Shown here: positions 29,912-38,778 of the stretch, piece by piece | How the letters are laid out: every line of letters begins with the position of its first letter | Position numbering within the stretch: position 1 is the stretch's first letter | Source: an uncultured Roseovarius sp. | GTDB taxonomy: Bacteria; Pseudomonadota; Alphaproteobacteria; Rhodobacterales; Rhodobacteraceae | Direction: 5' to 3' | DNA: 64,000 nt | Assembly: GCA_947503145.1 (NCBI GenBank) | Contig: CANNCP010000010.1 | Coordinates: 1 to 64,000, forward strand | Translations under genes and position numbers: made by a program | The notes under the pieces: generated by a model | Database searches by the model: none | Seen by the model: the letters and a program-made list of their open reading frames with translations, nothing else | What the model was told of the DNA's origin: nothing

Positions 29912-30640
29912 ATGATCCGTCCTGCCTGCTGCCTCTGCCTCATCCTATCGCTCGCCGCTTGCGAACGTGCGGGCCATATCGGCAAGGCCCCAGACTTTAC
30001 ATCCATTTCCGACGGCCCCGAACACGCCGCAATGTTCGGCGTCGATCTGCCTGCCACCACCGAGCGGCGGCGCAAGGTCGACGAGGCGTCGCTCTGGGCG
30101 GCTGGCAGACAGTCGCTGCTGGGCGACCGTCGCGCAATACAGCGCGGCGACATCCTGACCGTCGTGATCGAGATCGACGACGAGGCCGAAATATCGAACT
30201 CCACATCGCGCTCGCGCAGCGGCTCCGAGAGCATGGGCGTGCCGCAACTCCTTGGTATTCCGCAGAGGATCGACCCCAAGCTGCCCGAAGGGGCCAGCAT
30301 GGCCGATGCCGTCTCGCTCAAGTCATCGGGCCACTCCGGTGGCGACGGCTCTGTCAGTCGTCGCGAGGAGCTGACCCTGCGCGTCGCAGCGACGATCATG
30401 CAGGTGCTGCCCAACGGGGTGCTGTCAATCCAGGGCAGCCAGGAGGTGCGGGTGAATTTCGAGATCCGCGAACTGCTGGTCACCGGCTACGTGCGCCCTG
30501 CGGACATCTCGCGCCAGAACGAAATCACCTATGACAAGATCGCCTCGGCGCGCATTTCCTATGGTGGGCGCGGCCAGATCACCGATGTGCAGCAGCCGCG
30601 GATCGGTCAGCAGGTGCTTGACGCCATTCTACCATTCTGA
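29912..30640 (+). CDS. flgH: Flagellar L-ring lipoprotein FlgH
   Basis: This 242-residue outer-membrane lipoprotein forms the L ring. The signal peptide ends in a lipobox LSLAAC with the acylated Cys at residue 17. The conserved block SLWAAGRQSLLGDRRAIQRGDILTVVIEIDDEAEISNSTSRS and the C-terminal GYVRPADISRQNEITYDKIASARISYGGRG match FlgH. The frame extends upstream into flgA; the ATG at 29912 puts the signal peptide first. Confidence 0.95.
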   Translation: MIRPACCLCLILSLAACERAGHIGKAPDFTSISDGPEHAAMFGVDLPATTERRRKVDEASLWAAGRQSLLGDRRAIQRGDILTVVIEIDDEAEISNSTSRSRSGSESMGVPQLLGIPQRIDPKLPEGASMADAVSLKSSGHSGGDGSVSRREELTLRVAATIMQVLPNGVLSIQGSQEVRVNFEIRELLVTGYVRPADISRQNEITYDKIASARISYGGRGQITDVQQPRIGQQVLDAILPF

Positions 30641-30655
30641 AGGGACAAGGAACCG

Positions 30656-31168
30656 ATGATGAAGAAACTGCTCCCGATGATCCTGTTACTGATCGGCACC
30701 GGCGGCGGTGTCGGCGCGGGCCTGGCGCTACGCCCTGCAAAGGCACCGATGGCCGACGGGCACGAGGCCCCGGCCAAACACAACCATGCCAGGGAAGCAG
30801 CTGGGGACGATGCCCACCGTCATGATCCTCAAAGCATCCGGAATGGCACCGCGTTCATCAGGATGAACAAACAGTTTGTCGTGCCGATCGTCACCCGTGA
30901 AAGGGTGGCGGCATTGGTGGTCATGTCGCTCAGTATCGAATTGACAAAAAGCCAGTCCGAAGCCGTGTATCAGCGCGAGCCGAAGCTGCGCGACCAGTTT
31001 CTGCAAGTGCTCTTTGATCATGCCAACATGGGCGGATTCGAGGGCGAATTCACCAACACCAGAAAGCTAGACACTCTCCGCTCGGCCTTGCTCGAAGTGG
31101 CGCAGCATGTGGTTGGCCCCGAGGTCATCGGCGTGCTGATTACCGATATCGCACGTCAGGATATATGA
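30656..31168 (+). CDS. Second FliL-type basal-body protein
   Basis: This 170-residue inner-membrane protein belongs to the FliL family, which rings the stator and supports torque. It has one N-terminal membrane segment (about 5-25), a His-rich periplasmic linker (KHNHAREAAGDDAHRHD), and a FliL-like periplasmic domain with FVVPIVTRERVAALVVMSLSIEL, REPKLRDQFLQVLFDHAN and a C-terminal VIGVLITDIARQDI. A separate FliL is encoded at 40857-41366, so this is a paralogue. It ends the flgB operon, and its last 29 bases overlap the convergent fliJ-like gene tail to tail. Confidence 0.8.
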   Translation: MMKKLLPMILLLIGTGGGVGAGLALRPAKAPMADGHEAPAKHNHAREAAGDDAHRHDPQSIRNGTAFIRMNKQFVVPIVTRERVAALVVMSLSIELTKSQSEAVYQREPKLRDQFLQVLFDHANMGGFEGEFTNTRKLDTLRSALLEVAQHVVGPEVIGVLITDIARQDI

Positions 31169-31571
31169 TCATCTGGGCTTCCTGCGTCGCCGCATGCCGT
31201 GCCGCGCGCACCTTGCGCTGCGCGACGCGTTCGTCATTGATCAGCTGATCCATCGCCACACTGCGGCCAAAGGCGCGGCGCAGGCCTGCCATGTGACCTG
31301 CCTTGGCCACCAGCACCTGCGCGAGTTCAGTGTTGAGCCGTGCCCGTGTCCGTCCCACCCATCCCTGCCAGACGATATCCGCACCTAGCGCGCGGGGGGC
31401 TGCCAGCTCGGCGGCGGGCAATGCCAGATTATTGCGCTGGTGGCGGTCCAAATCGCCCAAGGCACGCCGTAGCTGTGCCTCTCGTTGCAGGATATCGCGC
31501 AGCCTGGCCTGTTCTGCCGCCAGCAAGGCGTCGGTGATCCGCCCCAGCCGTGGCAGGCCCCGGTCCATCAT
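31140..31571 (-). CDS. Possible FliJ-like coiled-coil protein
   Basis: This 143-residue protein lies directly after flhB, overlapping it by 4 bases (ATGA type). It is rich in charged residues and predicted helix (LLAAEQARLRDILQREAQLRRALGDLDRHQ, then AKAGHMAGLRRAFGRSVAMDQLINDERVAQRKVRAARHAATQEAQ). The size and coiled-coil pattern fit FliJ, the export-ATPase stalk protein that is otherwise missing next to fliI. No motif proves this. Two starts are possible (31571 and 31568). Its end overlaps the convergent fliL-type gene by 29 bases. Confidence 0.45.
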   Translation of the reverse strand: MMDRGLPRLGRITDALLAAEQARLRDILQREAQLRRALGDLDRHQRNNLALPAAELAAPRALGADIVWQGWVGRTRARLNTELAQVLVAKAGHMAGLRRAFGRSVAMDQLINDERVAQRKVRAARHAATQEAQMIIYPDVRYR

Positions 31572-32653
31572 GGCCGCGCCCCCGCACGGCGGCGCATCGC
31601 CTCGGCAAACCGGATCGCGGCCGCGACGGCGCGATAATGATCGGAGTCGATCTGCTGCCCGATCTCGGTCGTGGCATAGAGCGCCCGTGCAGTGGGCGGA
31701 TCATGGCGTACCGGCACACCATGCGCCGCTGCCAGATCGCGGATCGCCAGCGCCATGTGATCTACCCCCTTGGCGACACATTCGGGGGCGGCGCCTGGCA
31801 AACGGCTCCATTTGAGGGCGACAGCATAATGCGTCGGGTTGACCACAATCACATCCGCCCCCGGCACATCCACCATCATCTGCTCGGATGCGATCTGCAT
31901 GCTGCGTGCCCGACGTTCCTGCTTCATGTGCGGGTCACCCTCGTGATTCTTGTGCTCGTCGCGGACTTCGCGATGTGACATGCGGTTGCGGCGCAGATGA
32001 TCGAAATGCTGCCAGAGGTAATCCACAGCGCCAAGCGACAGGGCGATGGCACAGACCACCGTCATGAATTCGATCATCGTCCGTGCCATCAGCGCACCGA
32101 TGCCGCGCGGCTCGGCATGCAACGTGCCGCCCATTTCGGGCAGCCGCCAGCTGAGATAGACACCCAGAAGGGTTGAGTAGAGCACCAGCTTGGCAAAGCT
32201 CTTGGCAAACTCGAAGAGGCCAGATGCGCCGTATTTTTTCTTGGCGTTGGCGATTGGATCAAGGCGCGACATCTTCGGCTCTATTTTGCTCGGGGCAAAG
32301 ACCAGACTGCGCTGCGCCAACACCGACAAAAGTGCCGCCCCCGCCGGCAGAGTGAACCACGCCAGAAGGCCCAGCGATATAGCGGCCATCAGACTGCCCA
32401 CCGTTGCCGTCGCGGCCTCGCCGAAGATCAGCGGTGCCAGCCGGTCGGGCTGCTCGATCATCACCTGGAAAACATTGCCGATCTGCTGGACGGAATACGT
32501 CCCCCCCGCCAAACCGGCGAGGAGAAAACCGATATAACACGCCGCGGTGTTGAGGTCGGTCGAGCGGACAAGCTCGCCTTTCTTGCGCGCCTCGTCCAGC
32601 TTGTGCTGCGTCGGCTCGTGGGTCTTGGTGGTATCGTCCTGCGCACCTGCCAT
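31568..32653 (-). CDS. flhB: Flagellar export switch protein FlhB
   Basis: This 361-residue inner-membrane protein controls export order and self-cleaves at an NPTH site. The N-terminal EPTQHKLDEARKKGELVRSTDL, about four membrane segments, and the C-terminal cytoplasmic domain with NPTHYAVAL (NPTH at 272-275) are diagnostic. The start shares one base with the fliR stop. FliK in this window is its expected partner. Confidence 0.97.
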   Translation of the reverse strand: MAGAQDDTTKTHEPTQHKLDEARKKGELVRSTDLNTAACYIGFLLAGLAGGTYSVQQIGNVFQVMIEQPDRLAPLIFGEAATATVGSLMAAISLGLLAWFTLPAGAALLSVLAQRSLVFAPSKIEPKMSRLDPIANAKKKYGASGLFEFAKSFAKLVLYSTLLGVYLSWRLPEMGGTLHAEPRGIGALMARTMIEFMTVVCAIALSLGAVDYLWQHFDHLRRNRMSHREVRDEHKNHEGDPHMKQERRARSMQIASEQMMVDVPGADVIVVNPTHYAVALKWSRLPGAAPECVAKGVDHMALAIRDLAAAHGVPVRHDPPTARALYATTEIGQQIDSDHYRAVAAAIRFAEAMRRRAGARP

Positions 32654-33426
32654 CAGCGCGTTCCGAATGGGTTTGCAATGAATCCCTCAAGCGCGCTCAT
32701 CCACAGGCTGAGCATGGTAGGCGCGAGCAGAAACAACAGGAAAAGCCCGCCTGCCGTGATCACCGGCGCGCCGACAAAGACGACCATTAACTGCGGCATC
32801 GCCCGGTTGATGATCCCCAGCGTGAGGTTGTAGAGTACCGAAACGATGACAAACGGTGCCGCGAGGCTGAAGGCAAGCGCGAATGCCCCCGCCACCTGCA
32901 TCACACCCCACTCCGACAGCGCCGCAGCCTCGGGCAGCGCGCCCACGGGGAACAACCCATAGGTCGCGATCACCATCGCGGCCACATGCACGTGAAAATC
33001 CATCAGCATCGCCAGCGCCAGCCCGCCCACCACCAGCAAATGCCCCATTGCGGGCATCGGCTCCATCCCCGCGCTGCCCAGAATCTGGCTGAGCGATGTG
33101 GCCTGCGCCGCCATCGATCCGGCGGTCTGCAACGCCATCAGAAAGAGCCGCAGACCGACCCCGATGGCCAGCCCGACAACCGTCTCGGTGATGGCAAGCC
33201 AGGAAAACTCTGCCGCAGTTGTCGGCAAGTGGCTGATTTCGGGTATCACGGCAGGGGCGACGATCACGGTAAACACCAATGCCAGTGCCAGCTTGATCCG
33301 GATCGGTACCGATTGCTCGCCAAACCCGGGGAAAAGCGACATGACCGGCCCGACCCGCAGGAAAACCACCGCATGCAGCCACAGGACCTCCTGGCTCAGC
33401 GCCATGAACGCGGCCAGCCCGCTCAT
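32653..33426 (-). CDS. fliR: Flagellar export gate protein FliR
   Basis: This 257-residue multi-pass protein completes the FliPQR gate. It contains the family segments FLRVGPVMSLFPGFGEQSVPIRIKLALAL and FMALQTAGSMAAQATSLSQILGSAG, and ends with the LWMSALEGFIANPFGTR tail. The frame is open back to 33801 within flhA; the ATG at 33426 (MSGLAAFMALSQEV) fits the family. It sits between flhA (10-bp gap) and flhB (1-base overlap). Confidence 0.95.
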   Translation of the reverse strand: MSGLAAFMALSQEVLWLHAVVFLRVGPVMSLFPGFGEQSVPIRIKLALALVFTVIVAPAVIPEISHLPTTAAEFSWLAITETVVGLAIGVGLRLFLMALQTAGSMAAQATSLSQILGSAGMEPMPAMGHLLVVGGLALAMLMDFHVHVAAMVIATYGLFPVGALPEAAALSEWGVMQVAGAFALAFSLAAPFVIVSVLYNLTLGIINRAMPQLMVVFVGAPVITAGGLFLLFLLAPTMLSLWMSALEGFIANPFGTR

Positions 33427-33436
33427 GCCGTCCCAC

Positions 33437-35524
33437 TCATGCCGCGATGACCCCCACCAGTGACGGGCGCGCCTCCAGCCCGATTTCCTCGAATGACAGC
33501 ACCGGGTTGCTGATGCTCTTGGCCGACAGCACCGTGCGCAGGAACCGCCGCCGTGCGGTCGATGTGACAATCGCCGGAAATACGCCCTGATCGGCAGCGC
33601 GCGACACTTCGGTCCCGACGGCGGCGGTGAGCGCATTGAACAGCTCTGGCGGGAGCGCGACATCAAGCCCTCCACGATCCTGATCAACCTGGTAGGTAGT
33701 GAACGTATCCTCCCATTCCGGGGCCAGTTGAATGAGCGGCAGCGAGCCATCCTCGCGTTGCAGTCCCGCCACCAGCTGAAAGCCCAGCCGCTGGCGCACA
33801 TGCTCGCAGATCGCCTCGGGCGCCTTGTGGATCTGCCGTGCCTCTGCCGTCGCCTCGATGATCAGCGGCAGATTGCGGATCGACACCTGCTCGGCCAGGA
33901 GCAGCCGCAGAACGGCGTGCAGCAGATCCGCAGGCACGCGGTCCGGGATCATCTCATCCAGGAGCTTGCGGTTGGCCTCGGCGCGCGCCGGATCGCTGAG
34001 GTTGACCATCTCGTCCAGCAACCGGCGCATCGCCTTCATCGTCAACAGGCGGCCCAGATTGCGCCGGATCACCTCCAGCAGATGCGTCGCGAGGATCTCG
34101 GTCGGGGCGACGAGCGTGGCACCGGCAAGGGCCGCGTCGTCCTGTCGGTCGGCGGCGATCCATTGCGCGGGCGCGCCGTAAACCGGCTCCTTGACCATCT
34201 CGCCCGCCGACATCCCGGCACTGTTGTCGGGATCGAGCAACAGGATGTGATCGCTGCGCAACACGGCGCGCCCCTGCTCGACCCCCTGAACACGGATCAC
34301 GTAGCGCCCCGAGCCGAGCGAAGGATCGTCGGTCAACCGGATTTCCGGCAGGATCACCCCAAAATGCGTAGCCACATGAGTACGCATGTTGGATATCCGC
34401 ACATCCAGCCCGGTGCCGGGATCAAGCACCAGATTGACCAGATCAGGGGCAAATTCCACATGGATATCGTCCAGTTCCAGTATGTCACCGAGCGATCTTT
34501 CAGACGCTGCATCACCTCCCTCGATCGTTGTCGTATCCGGTACGGGATCCACGCGCGCACGGTTGTGCAGCACCAGCGCCACGGCCCCCAGAGCGCTGCC
34601 GCCCAGAATGAACGGGACAAAAGGCAGACCGGGCACCAGTGCGAACAGCACCATCAGAACCGCCACCGTCGCCATCGCCGCCGGATGACGGCCCAGCTGC
34701 GCGGCCAATGCGATGTCAGTGGCACCCGTCGCCCCGCCGCGCGCCAGCAGCAATGCCGATGCGATAGAGATGATCACCGCCGGGATTTGCGTCACCAGCC
34801 CGTCGCCCACGGTGAGGATCGAATAGGTCTCAAACGCGGTGCCCAGCGGCATGTCATGGACAACCACGCCCATGATCAGCCCCATCAGCAGGTTCAGCAG
34901 CGTGATCAGCAGGCCCGCGACCGCATCGCCCTTGACGAATTTCGATGCCCCGTCGAGCGAGCCGAAAAACGTGGTTTCCAGCTGCTCGCGCTCGCGCCGC
35001 TCGCGTGCCTCCTGGTGGTTGATGGCACCGGCGGACATGTCGCTGTCGATCGCCAACTGCTTGCCCGGCATCCCGTCGAGGGCAAAGCGCGCGCTGACTT
35101 CGGCCATGCGCGCGGCCCCCTTGGTGATCACCATGAAATTGACGATCATCAGCACCCCGAACACGACGAGCCCCAGAAAGACGCTGCCACCCATGACAAA
35201 ATTGGCGAACCCTTCGATCACCTCGCCCGCAGCACCGGTACCGGTATGCCCCTCGCCGATGATCAGCTTGGTTGATGAGATATTGAGCGACAGCCGCAGC
35301 ATCAGCGATGCCAGCAGGATCGTCGGGAAGGCCGAGAAATCAAGCGGACGCTCGACAAAGAGCGTGACCGTGAAGATCAGGATCGCGAGGCCAAAGGACG
35401 CGGCCAGCCCGACGTCCAGAACCCAGGGCGGCATCGGCAGGATCATCATCACGATGATCGCCATCAGCGCCAGCGCCAGCAGCACGGTCGGCTGGAAGAT
35501 ATCCCCCAAGCGCGAACCCTTCAT
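33437..35524 (-). CDS. flhA: Flagellar export gate protein FlhA
   Basis: This 695-residue protein forms the nonameric export gate. Six or more N-terminal membrane segments lie before residue 330, with the conserved DFSAFPTILLASLMLRLSLNISSTKLIIGEGH block and the FHIPEP-family segment MDGMPGKQ-type (SARFALDGMPGKQLAIDSDMSAGAI). The cytoplasmic half includes DPARAEANRKLLDEMIPDRVP and ends in VLSFEEIGLEARPSLVGVIAA. The length matches the family. Confidence 0.97.
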   Translation of the reverse strand: MKGSRLGDIFQPTVLLALALMAIIVMMILPMPPWVLDVGLAASFGLAILIFTVTLFVERPLDFSAFPTILLASLMLRLSLNISSTKLIIGEGHTGTGAAGEVIEGFANFVMGGSVFLGLVVFGVLMIVNFMVITKGAARMAEVSARFALDGMPGKQLAIDSDMSAGAINHQEARERREREQLETTFFGSLDGASKFVKGDAVAGLLITLLNLLMGLIMGVVVHDMPLGTAFETYSILTVGDGLVTQIPAVIISIASALLLARGGATGATDIALAAQLGRHPAAMATVAVLMVLFALVPGLPFVPFILGGSALGAVALVLHNRARVDPVPDTTTIEGGDAASERSLGDILELDDIHVEFAPDLVNLVLDPGTGLDVRISNMRTHVATHFGVILPEIRLTDDPSLGSGRYVIRVQGVEQGRAVLRSDHILLLDPDNSAGMSAGEMVKEPVYGAPAQWIAADRQDDAALAGATLVAPTEILATHLLEVIRRNLGRLLTMKAMRRLLDEMVNLSDPARAEANRKLLDEMIPDRVPADLLHAVLRLLLAEQVSIRNLPLIIEATAEARQIHKAPEAICEHVRQRLGFQLVAGLQREDGSLPLIQLAPEWEDTFTTYQVDQDRGGLDVALPPELFNALTAAVGTEVSRAADQGVFPAIVTSTARRRFLRTVLSAKSISNPVLSFEEIGLEARPSLVGVIAA

Positions 35525-35527
35525 CGT

Positions 35528-36256
35528 TCAGGACCCGCCTGCCGTCAGGGCGACCAGCGCGGGCCGCGCCGTGCTGCCGAGCGGCACCAAAGACCCGAAT
35601 CGTCCAGCCGTTCCTGCAGCCTGCAAGAGCGGATAGCTGTTCTGGCGCTCGGGCGGAGGGGGGGCGGCCACCATAACGCGGGCGGGAACAGGCCCGCCGA
35701 CGGTCTTGCGGATACGGTCGAAGCGCGCGCCGTACCGATCGGCATATTTCGGCGTGCGCGAATGATAGGCCCTCGCAGCCTTGGACCAATCGCCAGTCTC
35801 GGTGAACAGCTGGCTGAGAAAGCGAGCGGCGTAGACGGCGTTTTGGGCCGGGTCGAACATGTCGGCGATCGAGCTGAACTGATCACCGTGCCATTTGTAA
35901 TTGATCTGAAAACAGCCGACATCAAAGCTGCGCGCGCCGCGTTTGTGATACTTGAGAACGTAGGTGAGCGCCTCTGCCTCGGTCGCGAACCATTTGCCTG
36001 CACCCTCCATGTTCACTGTCCAGGGCCAGGGCTGCAGAACACCGCCGCGCGCGCGCCCTGTTTCGGTCCGAGTGATTGCCCGCAGCACCGATAGCGGGAC
36101 GTTGGATTTGCGTGCAGCCTGTTGCGCGGCCTGATCGCAAATCTCGGCAGTGGATACGGGGACCCGATCAAGCCCGGTGCTGGCCGTCGCCGGACGGGCC
36201 AGGGTCATAATGACAAGCACCGCAACGGCCAGGATCAACATGGTGTACCACGCCAT
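35528..36256 (-). CDS. Flagellar-locus lytic transglycosylase
   Basis: This 242-residue protein has an SLT-type (lysozyme-like) domain that would cleave peptidoglycan to let the rod through the wall. A membrane or signal segment (MAWYTMLILAVAVLVIMTLA) leads. The catalytic Glu fits LRAITRTETGRARGG, and the substrate-groove motifs SFDVGCFQINYKWHG, NAVYAARFLSQLF and ARAYHSRTPKYADRY follow. The frame opens from a TTG at 36361; the ATG at 36256 is preferred because it puts the hydrophobic segment first. It lies 3 bp upstream of flhA, so expression with the export gate is likely. It may stand in for the hydrolase half missing from the FlgJ-type protein at 21526. Confidence 0.82.
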   Translation of the reverse strand: MAWYTMLILAVAVLVIMTLARPATASTGLDRVPVSTAEICDQAAQQAARKSNVPLSVLRAITRTETGRARGGVLQPWPWTVNMEGAGKWFATEAEALTYVLKYHKRGARSFDVGCFQINYKWHGDQFSSIADMFDPAQNAVYAARFLSQLFTETGDWSKAARAYHSRTPKYADRYGARFDRIRKTVGGPVPARVMVAAPPPPERQNSYPLLQAAGTAGRFGSLVPLGSTARPALVALTAGGS

Positions 36257-36468
36257 ATCCGCGCCTGCGCCGCTGCCACGCGCTGCGCCGAACGGAACGC
36301 ACATTGGCACTCTTGCCACCGGTTCTGCCGCGCCTCTCGCAGTCTGCAAGTTATGTCGCAAACTCTGCCCCTTTTCATCAGCACATTCTGTCGCTGTCGG
36401 GCCAAATTACTGTACGAGGGTTTAGATTCGGTAACTTTGCGCAGCTGATCAGCAGTGCCGTGCCCCCG

Positions 36469-38778
36469 TCAATCGACAGCCTCCCGGCTCACTGGTCGGG
36501 CCGTCAACAATCCGGAAACGGAGGCGCGCACCGCTTCGCTCGTTTCCAGCAATTTCCGGTTTTGAGTCAGATTGTTATCCGCCTCGGCCCCTTCCGGCGC
36601 GGCATCGGCCAGCTCGGCGAGCCGGGCAATATCCTCGTCTCCGAGGGCGGCCGCCTGATCCCAGTCTTCGGCCTGCATCGCCGCTAACCGTGCCGCTCCT
36701 GAGTCGCCATCCGCGATGAACAGCAGATGCGCCGCCCGGAACCCTCCTGCCATGCTCTGGGCCCTGGCGCGCAGCCGGTTCACACCCTCGCCGACCAGAC
36801 CCAGAATATCCACCTGCGCCTGCCCGGGTCGATTCTGCGCCAAAGCAATCTCGGCCCGCAAGATCTGGCGGGCGCGCTGATCGGGCCCCACCGCGTCCGC
36901 GTGCACATATGCCCGCGCAACCTGCGGAAAACCAAGTGCCACCAGCCGTGCCGCCACGGCATTCCCAGCGCTACCGCCCAGGGTGTCCGCATCCTGCGCC
37001 TTCGCGTCCAGCGCATAGTGCAAAAAGGTCAAATCATCGGCATTCTTGGCCAATATGTTCATTACCGTGTCGCTCACATGCCGACGGTTGGCCTTGGGCA
37101 GGGCCGGAGCCAACCGAGCGCGGTCGGCAAATGCCTGATCGAATGCACCCGTTGCCGCACGCGCCTCGATATAGGCTCGGGCCAGATCGTGACCGATAGC
37201 TGTATCGCGATGTTCCTGCGCATAGGCCCCCGCGAGATCGGCCAGTTCGCGTGAAATTGCGCGCCCGCCACGGATTCGCGCATCTATCCGCCGCACGAGC
37301 GCCTCGGCAGAACTCTGGTTGTTTGCAGCGACCACATCCTCCAGCCCCCGTTCTGCGGATCCCGTCCTGCCATCGGCGAGGTCAACCTCGGCCCGCGCCA
37401 ACCCCTGCGCGGGGGACGGCACATCGCCACCCCGTTCGAGAATGCGCAGGATGCGTTCTGCCATGCCGGGCTGATCCGCCGCGGTGAATTTCCGGGCCAA
37501 CCTCGGGGCCAGGTGTTCCCTCAGATGAGTCGGCAGCTCATTCACCGTGCGCAGAATCGCATTCTCGGCGATCGGCGTATCTGACGGGAGGTCGGTATGG
37601 GCCAGCGCCGACCAGAAGGCGGCTGCCGAATCGCAACTCAGCTGCCCCGCGAGACGCGAATGCTCGGCATCGGAGCCATCCATCACGCGTGCCAGCGCGA
37701 GGGCGATCTTGGCGTCGTCACCCGTGGCCCCGGCGGCGCGCAAAACCTGCCCGGCCTCGGCACCAAAGCCGAAATGGAGATAAAGCCGCGCAAGATCAAT
37801 CGCGGCTGCCTGCCCAATCTGATCGAATTCGCCGGTCAGACGCGCGCGGGCGGGGCCAATCTGATCAGCGAATCCCCCGGCTCTGCCCCAGGTCGCGACG
37901 GCAAGCGCAAGGTCAGGCAGGCAGATCACCCCCTGATGGGTCAGGGTGGATTCTGCCAGGTGGTCCAGGACATCACGATCAATCGACGTCTCCGCACGCA
38001 ATTGCATCCCGGGCCGCACCACCGACTCTGCGCGTTTCGCGGCGACAGCCGGTTCGCTTTCCACCGTGTCGGCCTCAAGTGCCTGCCCGGGTGATGCATG
38101 TTGTCCCACAGCCTGCACCCCGGGATTCTCTCGCGCCGTCAACAGGCCCATCGACGCCGCTCTTGCCAGTTGCCGGGACAGTTGCTGGCGCGCGGGTCCC
38201 AGTCCGGCACCCGTTTCCACGCTGTCGGCCTGACCCGACGAAGGCGCGCCGTCTTGAGACAATTCATCATTGGCGTTGTCCGCAGGCAAAAGCGGTATCA
38301 GCGTCGCGGCAGTCAGCGTCGCGGCGGTCTGGGCCGTCGCGGCAGGGAGTTCAGGCCCTTCGCCGGATATCTGTGCGGCAGACTCCTTCGCGCCAGATGG
38401 CGCATCGCGCACGTCCACGACCAGCATCGCACGACCATGCCAGAAAACGTCGATTTCACAGGCGCACCCCACACCAATGCGCAGACCGTTACCGCCTTCT
38501 GCCGTTTCAAGTGCCGAAATCCGGTCGCCCTGCATCCGTTCAAAAACACTGTCGGTATCGAACGCCCAGCCCGATCCTGCGAGCCCCAGAACCCGCTCGC
38601 TCCCCCGTTTCGACAGGGTCCATTCGACACGGCGCGGCAGGTCCAGCACCAGACGCGAAAAACCGTCATGATCCCCGGACCGGACCATCACCGGCGCGGT
38701 CGTCTGTGCCGGGGCGATGGTGCCAAAAACCCACAGCATCGCCGAACAACCGAGCACCAACCAGAGCCGGACCATCAT
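36469..38778 (-). CDS. Large exported helical-repeat protein of the flagellar locus
   Basis: I do not recognise this 769-residue protein by name. It starts with a signal peptide (about 1-24, ending APAQ before TTAPV). A beta-rich N-terminal region (about 28-130: GFSRLVLDLPRRVEWTL, MLVVDVRDA) resembles an AMIN-type or surface-binding module. A low-complexity linker spans about 130-260. The rest is Ala-rich helical, with TPR-like helix pairs such as AAIDLARLYLHFGFGAEAGQVLRAAG and GLARAEVDLADGRTGSAERGLEDVV. Its start overlaps the motA stop by 4 bases, so it is translated with the stator gene. A periplasmic role near the stator, comparable in layout to rhizobial MotC, is an inference from position and the motE-like gene upstream. 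Confidence 0.6.
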   Translation of the reverse strand: MMVRLWLVLGCSAMLWVFGTIAPAQTTAPVMVRSGDHDGFSRLVLDLPRRVEWTLSKRGSERVLGLAGSGWAFDTDSVFERMQGDRISALETAEGGNGLRIGVGCACEIDVFWHGRAMLVVDVRDAPSGAKESAAQISGEGPELPAATAQTAATLTAATLIPLLPADNANDELSQDGAPSSGQADSVETGAGLGPARQQLSRQLARAASMGLLTARENPGVQAVGQHASPGQALEADTVESEPAVAAKRAESVVRPGMQLRAETSIDRDVLDHLAESTLTHQGVICLPDLALAVATWGRAGGFADQIGPARARLTGEFDQIGQAAAIDLARLYLHFGFGAEAGQVLRAAGATGDDAKIALALARVMDGSDAEHSRLAGQLSCDSAAAFWSALAHTDLPSDTPIAENAILRTVNELPTHLREHLAPRLARKFTAADQPGMAERILRILERGGDVPSPAQGLARAEVDLADGRTGSAERGLEDVVAANNQSSAEALVRRIDARIRGGRAISRELADLAGAYAQEHRDTAIGHDLARAYIEARAATGAFDQAFADRARLAPALPKANRRHVSDTVMNILAKNADDLTFLHYALDAKAQDADTLGGSAGNAVAARLVALGFPQVARAYVHADAVGPDQRARQILRAEIALAQNRPGQAQVDILGLVGEGVNRLRARAQSMAGGFRAAHLLFIADGDSGAARLAAMQAEDWDQAAALGDEDIARLAELADAAPEGAEADNNLTQNRKLLETSEAVRASVSGLLTARPVSREAVD

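Noticed and set aside
33728..35275. 515-codon plus-strand open frame inside flhA
   Set aside because: It is a shadow of flhA with His/Arg/Gln-rich translation and no recognisable domain.
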